Shown: in pieces, positions 42,174 through 49,659 of the stretch | Layout: every line of letters begins with the position of its first letter | Numbering within the stretch: position 1 is the first letter of the stretch | Assembly: GCA_946405205.1 (NCBI GenBank) | Contig: CAMJGL010000011.1 | Location: 1-64,000 of the forward strand | From: F23-B02 sp946405205 | GTDB taxonomy: Bacteria; Bacillota; Clostridia; Oscillospirales; Oscillospiraceae | Direction of reading: 5' to 3' | DNA length: 64,000 nt | Notes under the pieces: model-generated | What the model saw: only the letters and a program-made list of their open reading frames with translations | Databases searched by the model: none | Told to the model about the DNA's origin: nothing | Program-made: the position numbers and the translations under genes

Positions 42174-42913
42174 GCGAGGTAATACGCGTTGAAAAAAATC
42201 GCAACTACACGGTCATGAGCAATTACCACCTTGCCGATCGGCGACTGAGCCTTAAAGCGATTGGGCTATTAAGCAAGATTCTGAGCCTCCCTGACGAGTG
42301 GGATTACACTATTGCCGGGCTGACAACCATCTGCTGCGAGGGTAAGGCGGCCATAGCGACAGCAATCCAGGAGCTGGAGGCAGCGGGCTACATAGTGCGG
42401 CGGCAGCTGCGCACCAAAGACGGCGCCTTCGGCGGCAACGAGTATATCGTCCGCGAGGAACCGATAGACAAGGATGCACCGTTAACCGATTTTCGGTTGA
42501 CGGATAATCCGTCGACGGAAAACCCGTCGACGGAAAATCGACCGCAATTAAATACTAATATAGCAAGTACTAATATACCCCCTATAGTCCCCCATAAAAT
42601 GGCACGAAGGGAGGCAAAAAAAGAACCGGACTGGAAGCCTGACAGATTCGCGGACTTCTGGCGAGCATACCCCCGAGGAGAGAGCAAGCAGGCAGCGATA
42701 AATGCCTGGGACAGGCTCAAGCCCGACGATAATTTGTTGGAGGCAATGGCCCGGGGCCTTATGCGGCAGCTTAAGTCAGAGCAGTGGCAGGCCGGCATTG
42801 GCATCCCCTATGCGTCGACGTGGATAAACCAGCGGCGCTGGGAGGACGAGGAGAAAAGCGCAGCAGTATTGCCGCAGCGCAGCGATAATGGAGGGCTTAA
42901 GGAATGGCTTTAG
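42170..42913 (+). CDS. Phage replication initiator-like protein with winged helix
   Basis: The 247-aa protein has an N-terminal winged helix (YHLADRRLSLKAIGLLSKILSLPDEWDYTIAGL, then ATAIQELEAAGYIVRR), a repetitive linker NPSTENPSTEN and a C-terminal DnaD-like helical part (FADFWRAYPRGESKQAAINAWDRL). GTG 42170 follows AAGGGGG; an ATG 18 bases earlier is inside that site. The linker DNA consists of 15-bp iterons, so the gene probably contains the phage origin, as lambda O does. Confidence 0.78.
   Translation: MSEVIRVEKNRNYTVMSNYHLADRRLSLKAIGLLSKILSLPDEWDYTIAGLTTICCEGKAAIATAIQELEAAGYIVRRQLRTKDGAFGGNEYIVREEPIDKDAPLTDFRLTDNPSTENPSTENRPQLNTNIASTNIPPIVPHKMARREAKKEPDWKPDRFADFWRAYPRGESKQAAINAWDRLKPDDNLLEAMARGLMRQLKSEQWQAGIGIPYASTWINQRRWEDEEKSAAVLPQRSDNGGLKEWL
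42479..42585. promoter_or_regulatory. Probable prophage replication origin: 15-bp iterons plus AT-rich tract
   Basis: Units of 15 bp begin at 42479, 42494, 42509, 42524 and 42539; the two central ones read CCGTCGACGGAAAA and the outer ones are degenerate. They are followed by an AT-rich stretch (42545-42585) with TACTAATATA-type repeats, a candidate unwinding element. Confidence 0.65.
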
Positions 42914-44187
42914 AAACATTGCTCGCCTCCGCGGAGGCAAGCCTTATAGGCTCTGTGCTGATAGAGCCCAAGATCGTCGGCGAGATGATGATGCGGGTAC
43001 GACCCGAAGACTACGCCGACTCTGAGCTCCGGCACATATACCAGGCCGTACGGTCGGTGTGGAGCAGCGGCGGCAACGTTGACGCCGTGACGGTCTGCGC
43101 CGCTGCCGGCAGCGATAAGCAGCCGGTTATAGCCAGGTGCATGATGGATACTCCGTCCGCGGCATCGTGGGAGGAGTACGCCGATATCGTATCAAAGGCT
43201 GCACGCCTGCGCCGCATCCAGAGCGCGGCCGGCCGAGTGATCGGCGCGAGCACCATTGAGGAGGCCGAAAGCGCTGTTTCGGAGATCAACCGCAACATGG
43301 CCGATCGCGGCAGAGCCGAGATAACCGGCATGGTGGACGGTATCCAGCAGCTTTATGTGGGCCTGATGTCCATGGAAAAGCCGAAATACCTGAAGTGGGG
43401 CATCCGGCAGTTAGATATGCAGCTGTACGCCGAACCGGGTGACTTTGTGATCATCGCAGGTTATCCCTCCGCCGGCAAGACGATGCTGGCGACGCAGTTC
43501 GCGCTTGAACTTAGCAAGGAGTATCGCGTGGGCTTTTTCAGCCTGGAGACGTCGCAAAAAAAGCTGTATGCCAGGATCGCCGCGCAGGACGGCAAGATAC
43601 CCTTCGGGGCAATCAAAAACCGCAGCCTGAACAAAGAACAATGGAAAGATATCTACCAGTACATGACTGACGTCAAAAAGCGTCGCCCCAACTTCGATGT
43701 GATTGAGGCGTCAGGTATGACCGTCGCAGATGTCCAGGCTATAAGCACCGCGAGACGATATGACGTTGTATTTATTGACTATCTGCAGATCATGGAGGGC
43801 TCCGGTGATGCCGGCAGCTATGACCGCACGACAGGGATCTCCATTGGGCTGCACACCTTCGCACGCAGCACCGGCACGACGGTCATCGCGCTGTCACAGC
43901 TCAGCCGCCCTGAAAAAGGCTCGAAGCGACGCCCACGCCTGAGCGATCTGCGCAGCTCCGGTCAGATAGAGCAGGACGCCGATATCGTTATGGCGCTGTC
44001 GCTTAAGGATGACAAAGAACGCTCGGGTCCGCGCTTCCTTGACGTTCTGAAAAACAAGGAGGGCGAGTGCGGCTGTGTAAGCCTGGTTTTTAACCCCGAG
44101 TTCATGCGCCTTGCGCCGGAGGCAAAATACTCCGGTCCGCCGCGGGATCGCCGTGCGCGTAGGCGCGACGAGGAGGACGACGAATGA
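42904..44187 (+). CDS. dnaB: Replicative DNA helicase, DnaB type
   Basis: The 427-aa protein has a DnaB N-terminal helical domain (SLIGSVLIEPKIVGEMM...) and a RecA-like core with Walker A GYPSAGKTML, Walker B VVFIDYLQIM and a later LSQLSRPEKGSKRRPRLSDLRSSGQIEQDAD. It unwinds DNA at the phage fork. Its start overlaps the initiator gene by 10 bases, fitting initiator-loads-helicase teamwork. Confidence 0.92.
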   Translation: MALETLLASAEASLIGSVLIEPKIVGEMMMRVRPEDYADSELRHIYQAVRSVWSSGGNVDAVTVCAAAGSDKQPVIARCMMDTPSAASWEEYADIVSKAARLRRIQSAAGRVIGASTIEEAESAVSEINRNMADRGRAEITGMVDGIQQLYVGLMSMEKPKYLKWGIRQLDMQLYAEPGDFVIIAGYPSAGKTMLATQFALELSKEYRVGFFSLETSQKKLYARIAAQDGKIPFGAIKNRSLNKEQWKDIYQYMTDVKKRRPNFDVIEASGMTVADVQAISTARRYDVVFIDYLQIMEGSGDAGSYDRTTGISIGLHTFARSTGTTVIALSQLSRPEKGSKRRPRLSDLRSSGQIEQDADIVMALSLKDDKERSGPRFLDVLKNKEGECGCVSLVFNPEFMRLAPEAKYSGPPRDRRARRRDEEDDE

Positions 44188-44384
44188 AGGTTGGAGACAA
44201 GCTGCGGCTCTGCCCGCATGAATATCAGGAGGATCCTCGCAAGCCAAATCCCGGCCGGCGGCTGCCGTGCACGGTGACATACATACATCCGGAGCGCCGG
44301 TTCTATCAGGTCGAATTTGAGTGCCCCGGCGGAAAGTTTCGGGAATCGTTTCTGTTCCCGCCAAAAGTAAGGAGTAAAAGATGA
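44184..44384 (+). CDS. Hypothetical small phage protein
   Basis: A 66-aa basic protein (MKVGDKLRLCPHEYQEDPRK...FYQVEFECPGGKFRESF) with a probable small beta-barrel fold. It overlaps dnaB and parA by 4 bases each, so the three are translated together. Function unknown. Confidence 0.7.
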   Translation: MKVGDKLRLCPHEYQEDPRKPNPGRRLPCTVTYIHPERRFYQVEFECPGGKFRESFLFPPKVRSKR

Positions 44385-45151
44385 AAGTTGTATCGATCAT
44401 GAACCTCAAGGGTGGCGTCGGTAAAACGATCACTGCCATAAACATGGCGGCCATCCTTGCAGCAAATCACAACAAGCGCGTGCTTGTTATAGACGCAGAC
44501 CCACAGGCAAACGCAAGCCGCTTTTTCGGCGCCGCCGACGCCTGCAGCACACTATCAGCGCTGTTTACCGGCGCTGCCTCCTGCACGGAAGACGTGCTCT
44601 GGCAGACGCAGATCAGCGGCGTGGACATAGTCCCTGCGGACATGGAGCTTGTCGAAATCGACATCAACACTGCCGCCGGCAGCGATACCTCGGCAAAAGT
44701 GATACCTGACTTTATCGCAGCTCTGCGCGAGGACGATGACTACGACTTTGTTATCATCGACTGTCCGCCGGGCTTTACGGCGGTCTCGGTGTCCGCTATT
44801 GCCGCCAGCGACGATATCATTATCCCGGCTAAGGTAGACGCGTTTGCGATATCCGGAATTGCCGAGCTTAAAAAGCAAATCGAGGCAGTGCAGCAGCTCA
44901 GGGACAACATACGGATCGCCGGTGTCCTTATCACACTTTGGCGGCCGCTGCCGGTAGTTATGCAGGGCGAAGCGTATCTGCGCAGCTCCGGTCTGCCGGT
45001 ATTTGAAACATACATCAGGCGGACGGACCAGAAGGTTGACGAAAGCACGTTTACCCGGCAGCCGCTGACTGAGTACAGCCCGTTTTGCAACGCAGCACGC
45101 GATTATCGCAGCTTCGTCGAGGAATACCTGAGGAGGTGCTGCAATGGCTAA
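44381..45151 (+). CDS. parA: ParA-family partition ATPase
   Basis: The 256-aa protein has the deviant Walker A K10-GGVGK15-T, Walker A' region VIDADPQANAS and Walker B FVIIDCPPGF. ParA moves ParB-bound DNA over the nucleoid. It overlaps parB by 8 bases. Partition genes suggest a plasmid-like (extrachromosomal) phase or nucleoid positioning of replicating phage DNA. Confidence 0.9.
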   Translation: MKVVSIMNLKGGVGKTITAINMAAILAANHNKRVLVIDADPQANASRFFGAADACSTLSALFTGAASCTEDVLWQTQISGVDIVPADMELVEIDINTAAGSDTSAKVIPDFIAALREDDDYDFVIIDCPPGFTAVSVSAIAASDDIIIPAKVDAFAISGIAELKKQIEAVQQLRDNIRIAGVLITLWRPLPVVMQGEAYLRSSGLPVFETYIRRTDQKVDESTFTRQPLTEYSPFCNAARDYRSFVEEYLRRCCNG

Positions 45152-46607
45152 GACATTTAACCTTGCCGAGCATCTCGCGGCAGTTGCTCCGGTGTCCAAT
45201 TCGGACACAAATCCGGTGATTAAGATGCTGCCTGTCCGGAAGATCTTCCCGAATGAAAATAATTTTTACGACACGTCGAATATCGACGAGCTTGTTAACA
45301 GCATCCTGATGTACGGTGTCCTTGACCCGATAACCGTCCGCCCGAGCGGCGATGGCGAGGGATATATCATCATCTCCGGACACCGCCGCCATCGCGCAGT
45401 GACCAAGATCCTTGATGAAAGTCTTGCCGAGGACACAACGAAGTATCAGGTGATGCCCTGCATCATCCGCGAGCCCAAGGATGAGCTGCTGGAGGAGCTG
45501 ATGCTGATCCAGGCCAACAGCGCGACAAGGGTCCTGACCAGTGCCGAGGTCAGTAAGCAAGTGGAGCGCGTGGAGCGCTTGCTGTACGAGCTGAAGGAGC
45601 AGGGTTACGAGTTCCCCGGCAGAATGCGGGATAATGTAGCGCAGGCGTGCAACGTCTCCGCCTCTAAGATAGCCCGCCTGAAGGTCATCCGCGAGAAGCT
45701 GATACCTGAGCTTAATAAGCGCTTTGAAGATGGACTGATAGCCGAGAGCGCAGCGTATGAGGCGGCACGCTTGCCGGAGCGCACCCAGCAGATACTTGCT
45801 CAACGGCATAAAAAGCAAATCAGCAATTGGGAAGTAAACAATGTCGCATCATGGGTCGGCAGCCTTAACAAGCTTAAGGATTGCGAGTACGGTGACTGTC
45901 AATGCGAGGAGTTTGATGTGCGCGTTGAAATGTACCTTGATAAGGGCTATTGCTCTTGCGCAGGCAAGTGCTGCATGGAATGCTATTCGTTAGCAACCTG
46001 TGATAATTCTTGCGCCAGATGTTCAGAACGGAAAGCTGTAGTCATTGCCGATCGTAATAACCGGATAGAAAAAGAACGCGAAAACAACGAGAGACTCGCT
46101 GCGGAACGCAAAGAAGTAAAGACGGCGCATGATCAGCGTGCATCGAAACTTTGGCAGCGTCTCGGCGCGGCACGCGAGGCTGTGGGCATGACCGCCGAGG
46201 CATTATACAGCGACATACTTCAAATAGCCGACGAAGAAGACCTTGAAGATTTTTGCGGGTATGAAAGTGGCAAGATTGAAAGTGGCTGGTTTGGAGAACC
46301 GTTTTGTGAAGATGGTGACTTGCTACGCTTGACAGCGGCAGCCTTGCACTGCACGACGGACTACCTCCTCGGCATCTCGGACGAACCAACGCCTGCCGCC
46401 GAAGCTGTACCGACATGGCGCACCGGCGTTCCCGAGACTTCCGGCCTGTATGCGGCAAAATTCGATTGCTCCGGCCACGTCATGAAAAAACTCGTTTATT
46501 ATGATAACTGTCTTAAAAAGTTTTATTTTGACGAATCGCACGGACGCAGCATAGAAGCTGCTTGCGTCGGCTGGTATCCGGTACCGCAGGACAAGGAGGA
46601 TGAATAA
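45144..46607 (+). CDS. parB: ParB-family partition protein with extra C-terminal domains
   Basis: Of 487 residues, about 25-100 are the ParB/Srx CTP-binding domain (ISGHRRHRAVTKI) and about 125-230 the KorB-like helix-turn-helix (MRDNVAQACNVSASKIARLKVI). A cysteine-rich stretch (about 247-295), an XRE-like segment (LGAAREAVGMTAEALYSD...) and a DUF551-like end (WRTGVPETSGLY...VGWYPVP) follow, giving a mosaic. Codons 17-22 hold a copy of the 17-bp palindrome. Its DNA partner is probably that palindrome. Confidence 0.85.
   Translation: MAKTFNLAEHLAAVAPVSNSDTNPVIKMLPVRKIFPNENNFYDTSNIDELVNSILMYGVLDPITVRPSGDGEGYIIISGHRRHRAVTKILDESLAEDTTKYQVMPCIIREPKDELLEELMLIQANSATRVLTSAEVSKQVERVERLLYELKEQGYEFPGRMRDNVAQACNVSASKIARLKVIREKLIPELNKRFEDGLIAESAAYEAARLPERTQQILAQRHKKQISNWEVNNVASWVGSLNKLKDCEYGDCQCEEFDVRVEMYLDKGYCSCAGKCCMECYSLATCDNSCARCSERKAVVIADRNNRIEKERENNERLAAERKEVKTAHDQRASKLWQRLGAAREAVGMTAEALYSDILQIADEEDLEDFCGYESGKIESGWFGEPFCEDGDLLRLTAAALHCTTDYLLGISDEPTPAAEAVPTWRTGVPETSGLYAAKFDCSGHVMKKLVYYDNCLKKFYFDESHGRSIEAACVGWYPVPQDKEDE
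45192..45208. repeat. Dispersed palindrome, copy 4, inside parB
   Basis: GTGTCCAATTCGGACAC has one mismatch in the right arm and encodes VSNSDT of ParB. Confidence 0.7.
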
Positions 46608-46792
46608 TGAATACTGCAAAAGCGATTTCAATCTGCAAGGATCTCGGAAACGGTATGTACTCCGATCAGGATAAAGCGCGTGCGATCCATCAGGTCTTAT
46701 TTGGCAGACTTCCGGTAGCCGCCATCGATGCCGAGTTCGTGCTCGGCATCGCAAAATGGCTATTTAACCGTTTGTATATCTTTGATATTTGA
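46607..46792 (+). CDS. Hypothetical small phage protein
   Basis: A 61-aa protein (MNTAKAISICKDLGNGMYSDQDKARAIHQVL) beginning one base into the parB stop. It is helical and unrecognised, and similar in style to short accessory genes of Firmicute phages. Confidence 0.65.
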   Translation: MNTAKAISICKDLGNGMYSDQDKARAIHQVLFGRLPVAAIDAEFVLGIAKWLFNRLYIFDI

Positions 46793-46803
46793 GGATGGCA
46801 ACC

Positions 46804-47010
46804 ATGGACAATAAGTGGATAAGTGCAAATCACAGACTGCCAGAGTCCGGCGAACGTGTGCTTTGTATGTGCAGAGCAGGGATTTACGAAGTTTTGAAAT
46901 GGAGTTATCCAAATTGGGCATGGTACAAAGACAGAAGTCACTGTTACATGAAAGACTTCGTCACCCACTGGATGCCGCTGCCTGAGCCACCGAAGGAGGA
47001 TATGGAATGA
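46804..47010 (+). CDS. DUF551-type phage protein
   Basis: The 68-aa protein has the DUF551 pattern WISANHRLPESGERVLCM and FVTHWMPLPEPPKED. ATG 46804 is 8 bases after GAGG; an ATG at 46795 is too close. A related segment is fused to the end of ParB. Function unknown. Confidence 0.78.
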   Translation: MDNKWISANHRLPESGERVLCMCRAGIYEVLKWSYPNWAWYKDRSHCYMKDFVTHWMPLPEPPKEDME

Positions 47011-47393
47011 TTAAGTGTGACCCGAGGGCAAAAGCAATATGCCCGTTTAAGAATCCATGCTGTGGAGATGAAACAGCATATTTTGTAGAAGGCAGCGAGT
47101 GCGACGAGTTCAACCAAAAAATCCTCGCACCGCCTCCGACCAACGCCGACCGTATAAGGTCGATGAGCGATCGGGAACTGGCGGAGTTTCTGGACAGTGC
47201 TGAAAAAGAGCCGTGGTCTAAGTCGTTTGTGGATACTCACTGCAAGAACTGCCCAACGACAACGTGCGCAGTTGAGGGATACGACCATCAATTTGAACTT
47301 AACGAATGCGATTTTGTGGACGGTAAATGCCCACACGGGAGCGAGGTTATGTGGTGGCTACAGCAGCCGCCGGAGGAGGATGACAATGGCTGA
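47007..47393 (+). CDS. Cysteine-rich hypothetical phage protein
   Basis: The 128-aa protein holds about 11 cysteines, including C-x3-C and HCKNCPTTTC motifs suited to zinc binding, and a helical middle (NADRIRSMSDRELAEFLDSAE). It overlaps both neighbours by a few bases. Function unknown. Confidence 0.72.
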   Translation: MIKCDPRAKAICPFKNPCCGDETAYFVEGSECDEFNQKILAPPPTNADRIRSMSDRELAEFLDSAEKEPWSKSFVDTHCKNCPTTTCAVEGYDHQFELNECDFVDGKCPHGSEVMWWLQQPPEEDDNG

Positions 47394-47583
47394 ACTTAAA
47401 CCGTGCCCGTTTTGTGGGGGAAGCGTCGACGAGCGAGGGGCGCAATGCAACTACGGAAAGAAAATTTTCACATTAGACCTAATGTGTAAAAAATGCGGTA
47501 CGATTTTTAAATTTAAGAGCAAGTGGGAAATCAACCCATATTTAGAAGCAATCGAGGCATGGAATAGGAGGGCTGATGCATGA
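47386..47583 (+). CDS. Lar-family restriction alleviation protein
   Basis: The 65-aa zinc-ribbon protein has the family pattern LKPCPFCGGSV, MCKKCGTIF and EAIEAWNRRA. The Rac-prophage Lar protein eases type I restriction by stimulating the methylase. That may matter because a type I system lies 12 kb to the left in the same chromosome. Confidence 0.85.
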   Translation: MAELKPCPFCGGSVDERGAQCNYGKKIFTLDLMCKKCGTIFKFKSKWEINPYLEAIEAWNRRADA

Positions 47584-47717
47584 AAATTAGCCTTGAAGCT
47601 GCCGATGACGGCACTTATTCCTGCACGATAAACGGCATCAGATATATGCACCTGACGATGGATCAGGCGCTGGAGCTAATCCGCGAGGCGGAGAGCGAAG
47701 CGAATAAATCAAATTGA
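47580..47717 (+). CDS. Small phage protein of unknown function
   Basis: A 45-aa frame (MKISLEAADDGTYSCTINGI...LELIREAESEAN) begins overlapping the Lar stop (ATGA). It has a strand-strand-helix look and is probably real from its coupling. Function unknown. Confidence 0.55.
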   Translation: MKISLEAADDGTYSCTINGIRYMHLTMDQALELIREAESEANKSN

Positions 47718-47764
47718 GACGGATGCCTTGAGGGCTGCGGTCGTTTTAAACGGAGGCAGCCCTT

Positions 47765-48514
47765 ATGGCAAAAGCAAAAACAAAGTGGAAAAAAATAATC
47801 GTCGCCGGCCCTCTGGTGATCGAAACAATATACCCGGCGGTCCCGAGCCGAGGACCGGATAAGGCGCGGGCGGCAAAGCGAAAGCTGTCATCGGCAGCTC
47901 AGCAACGCATGAATATGGTTTACAGCGTCCAGAAGCTTGAACTGATGCTCGCTGCGAATTTTATAAAGGGCGACCTTGTGTGTACGCTGACATATGATGA
48001 TCTGCATCTGCCTGCCAATCGCAAAGCTGCGGATGCAAAGCTTAAATACTTCAGGGCCAAGCTGTCAGCGGAACGCAAGAAGGACGGCCAGGAGCTTGTG
48101 ATGGTTTGGAATACGGAACATAAGCACGGCGAAGGCCGTTACCATCATCATGTAGTCATTAATTCCACGGGAGATGACTATGACATTATCATTAAGCTTT
48201 GGGGCCAGGGCGAGGTCGAGATAAAGCCGCTGCGCATTGACAGCGAAAAGAACTATGGATCGCTGGCAGCTTATATGTGCAAGGAACGTCCGGAAAAGTT
48301 CGGCCAGCGCTGCTGGAGCTATACCCGCAATGCTAAAAAGCCCGAGATGGAGACCTTCAGGGTGGAAGACGATACACAGCTTCAGCCGCCTAAAGGCTCC
48401 GTGGTTATTAAGGAAGCATCCGAGAAGACCATGTATGGATCATACAAGTGGCTTAAATATCTTGTGCCGCAGTCGTATAAACGCCGCTCGCGGCGCCGTC
48501 GGAAGCGCAAGTAA
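47765..48514 (+). CDS. HUH-type replication-associated (Rep-like) protein
   Basis: The 249-aa protein carries motifs of rolling-circle Rep proteins: CTLTYDDL (motif 1), H127-HH in RYHHHVVIN (metal-binding HUH) and YGSLAAYMCKE with tyrosines suited to nicking. The C-terminus is very basic (YKRRSRRRRKRK). Similar genes occur in many Firmicute prophages beside replication genes. Whether it nicks phage DNA or an auxiliary origin is unknown. Confidence 0.75.
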   Translation: MAKAKTKWKKIIVAGPLVIETIYPAVPSRGPDKARAAKRKLSSAAQQRMNMVYSVQKLELMLAANFIKGDLVCTLTYDDLHLPANRKAADAKLKYFRAKLSAERKKDGQELVMVWNTEHKHGEGRYHHHVVINSTGDDYDIIIKLWGQGEVEIKPLRIDSEKNYGSLAAYMCKERPEKFGQRCWSYTRNAKKPEMETFRVEDDTQLQPPKGSVVIKEASEKTMYGSYKWLKYLVPQSYKRRSRRRRKRK

Positions 48515-48581
48515 ACACTTTTTTATTTATTTTTTCTGACTTGAAATATGTATTATTAATAGGAGAAAGGAGATAAAAGTA

Positions 48582-48785
48582 TTGAAAACACAAGCAGTCT
48601 ATGGTAAAATGTTATCTGTAAAGGATGGGTATCTGATCTGTCCTAACTGCCGCAGGAACAAGCGGCTTATGAAAATCGACCCCGACACCGAGGCGGTCAA
48701 CCTGATCGCGTACTGCCGGGACTGTAAAACCGAAAACTACGTGGATATCCACCAGGGCCAGTGCTTTGAGAGCCGGAGCCGGTAA
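48582..48785 (+). CDS. Cysteine-rich KTR-type zinc protein
   Basis: The 67-aa protein has paired Cys motifs (ICPNCRRNKRL and YCRDCKTENYV), as in cysteine-rich KTR proteins of mobile elements. It starts at TTG 48582, 9 bases after AAGGAG. Possibly a small nucleic-acid-binding protein. Confidence 0.78.
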   Translation: MKTQAVYGKMLSVKDGYLICPNCRRNKRLMKIDPDTEAVNLIAYCRDCKTENYVDIHQGQCFESRSR

Positions 48786-48843
48786 TGACACTTGATGTGT
48801 GTTGTTGCTGGCTCCGGCTCTTTTTGCGTCCGGAGGTGAACTG

Positions 48844-49134
48844 ATGGCCTTTGACTACAGCCGAAATAACAAACGTTGGCGCCGCCTGCGTGAACGCGCA
48901 CTGCGCCGTGACGGTTACCGCTGCCAGGAGGCAAAGCGCTACGGCAAAGCTGAGCCGGCGGAGGTAGTGCACCACATCTGGCCGGCGGAGGACTACCCGG
49001 AGTATGCCTATTGCTTGTGGAACCTGGTCAGCCTGACTGCGGAAAATCATGACCGGATGCATGAGCGCTTGACACGAAAGCTCACAGCGCTCGGTGAGTC
49101 CTGGCGCAGACGAACCCCCCCACCTCCCGAGTGA
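48844..49134 (+). CDS. HNH endonuclease of the packaging module
   Basis: The 96-aa protein has the HNH pattern DGYRCQEA, EVVHHIWP, NLVSLTAENHDRMHE. In HK97-like phages an HNH enzyme next to the terminase is needed for genome cutting during packaging. ATG 48844 follows CGGAGGTGA. Confidence 0.9.
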   Translation: MAFDYSRNNKRWRRLRERALRRDGYRCQEAKRYGKAEPAEVVHHIWPAEDYPEYAYCLWNLVSLTAENHDRMHERLTRKLTALGESWRRRTPPPPE

Positions 49135-49296
49135 CGTGATAGGGGAGCTTGCAGCTGGGCGGGGAAGTCTCGGCACACGCAGCGGAAATTTTTCAGGGGG
49201 AATTTTCGGGGCCGAAACCCGAAGAACAGAAATAGCTATTGAGATGCGCCCGTGCGGCCGGGCGCGGGCCTGAAACGCGGAGGTGAATGCGGACGC
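49135..49296. promoter_or_regulatory. Candidate cos/packaging region
   Basis: This 162-base gap between the HNH and small terminase genes has no gene and contains GC-rich repeats and short inverted repeats (about 49195-49225: AATTTTTCAGGGG and AATTTTCGGGG). In related phages cos lies here; this is inferred from position. Confidence 0.4.
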
Positions 49297-49659
49297 ATGG
49301 CCAGCAAAGAAAAAGTTTACGCCGATCAGCTCAAGGCGCTCGGCGTTTATGATCCCGCCTTTGACGGCGCTATACATACGCTCTGCATCCTGGAACGGGA
49401 ACTCTCCCGCACGATGAAGGCGTGGAAAGCAACGGCGGCCGATAAAAACACGGCTCCGTCCGTGACGGATCCGCTGTATCCTGCGATCCTGCAGCAGCGC
49501 CGGGAAATTCTGACTTACCGCGACGCCCTCGGCCTGACGCCGAAGGGCCTGCAGCGCTTGAAGGGAAAGAAAAGCGATGATGCCGCCGCGAAAAGCAAAA
49601 ACGACATCGGCAGCAAGCTTGACGCTATTTGCGCGAAGGTGAAGGCCTATGACAAGTGA
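49297..49659 (+). CDS. terS: Terminase small subunit, P27 type
   Basis: The 120-aa protein resembles P27-family small terminases (YDPAFDGAIHTLCILERELSRTMKAW...LTYRDALGLTPKGLQRLKG). It would bind the packaging site and recruit the large subunit. It overlaps terL by 11 bases. The ATG follows GGAGGTGA at 11 bases. Confidence 0.85.
   Translation: MASKEKVYADQLKALGVYDPAFDGAIHTLCILERELSRTMKAWKATAADKNTAPSVTDPLYPAILQQRREILTYRDALGLTPKGLQRLKGKKSDDAAAKSKNDIGSKLDAICAKVKAYDK

Noticed and set aside
42479..42553. Coding-only explanation for the 15-bp periodicity (simple linker repeats)
   Set aside because: Kept as possible, but the conserved DNA unit plus adjacent AT-rich tract in a replication initiator fits an origin better.
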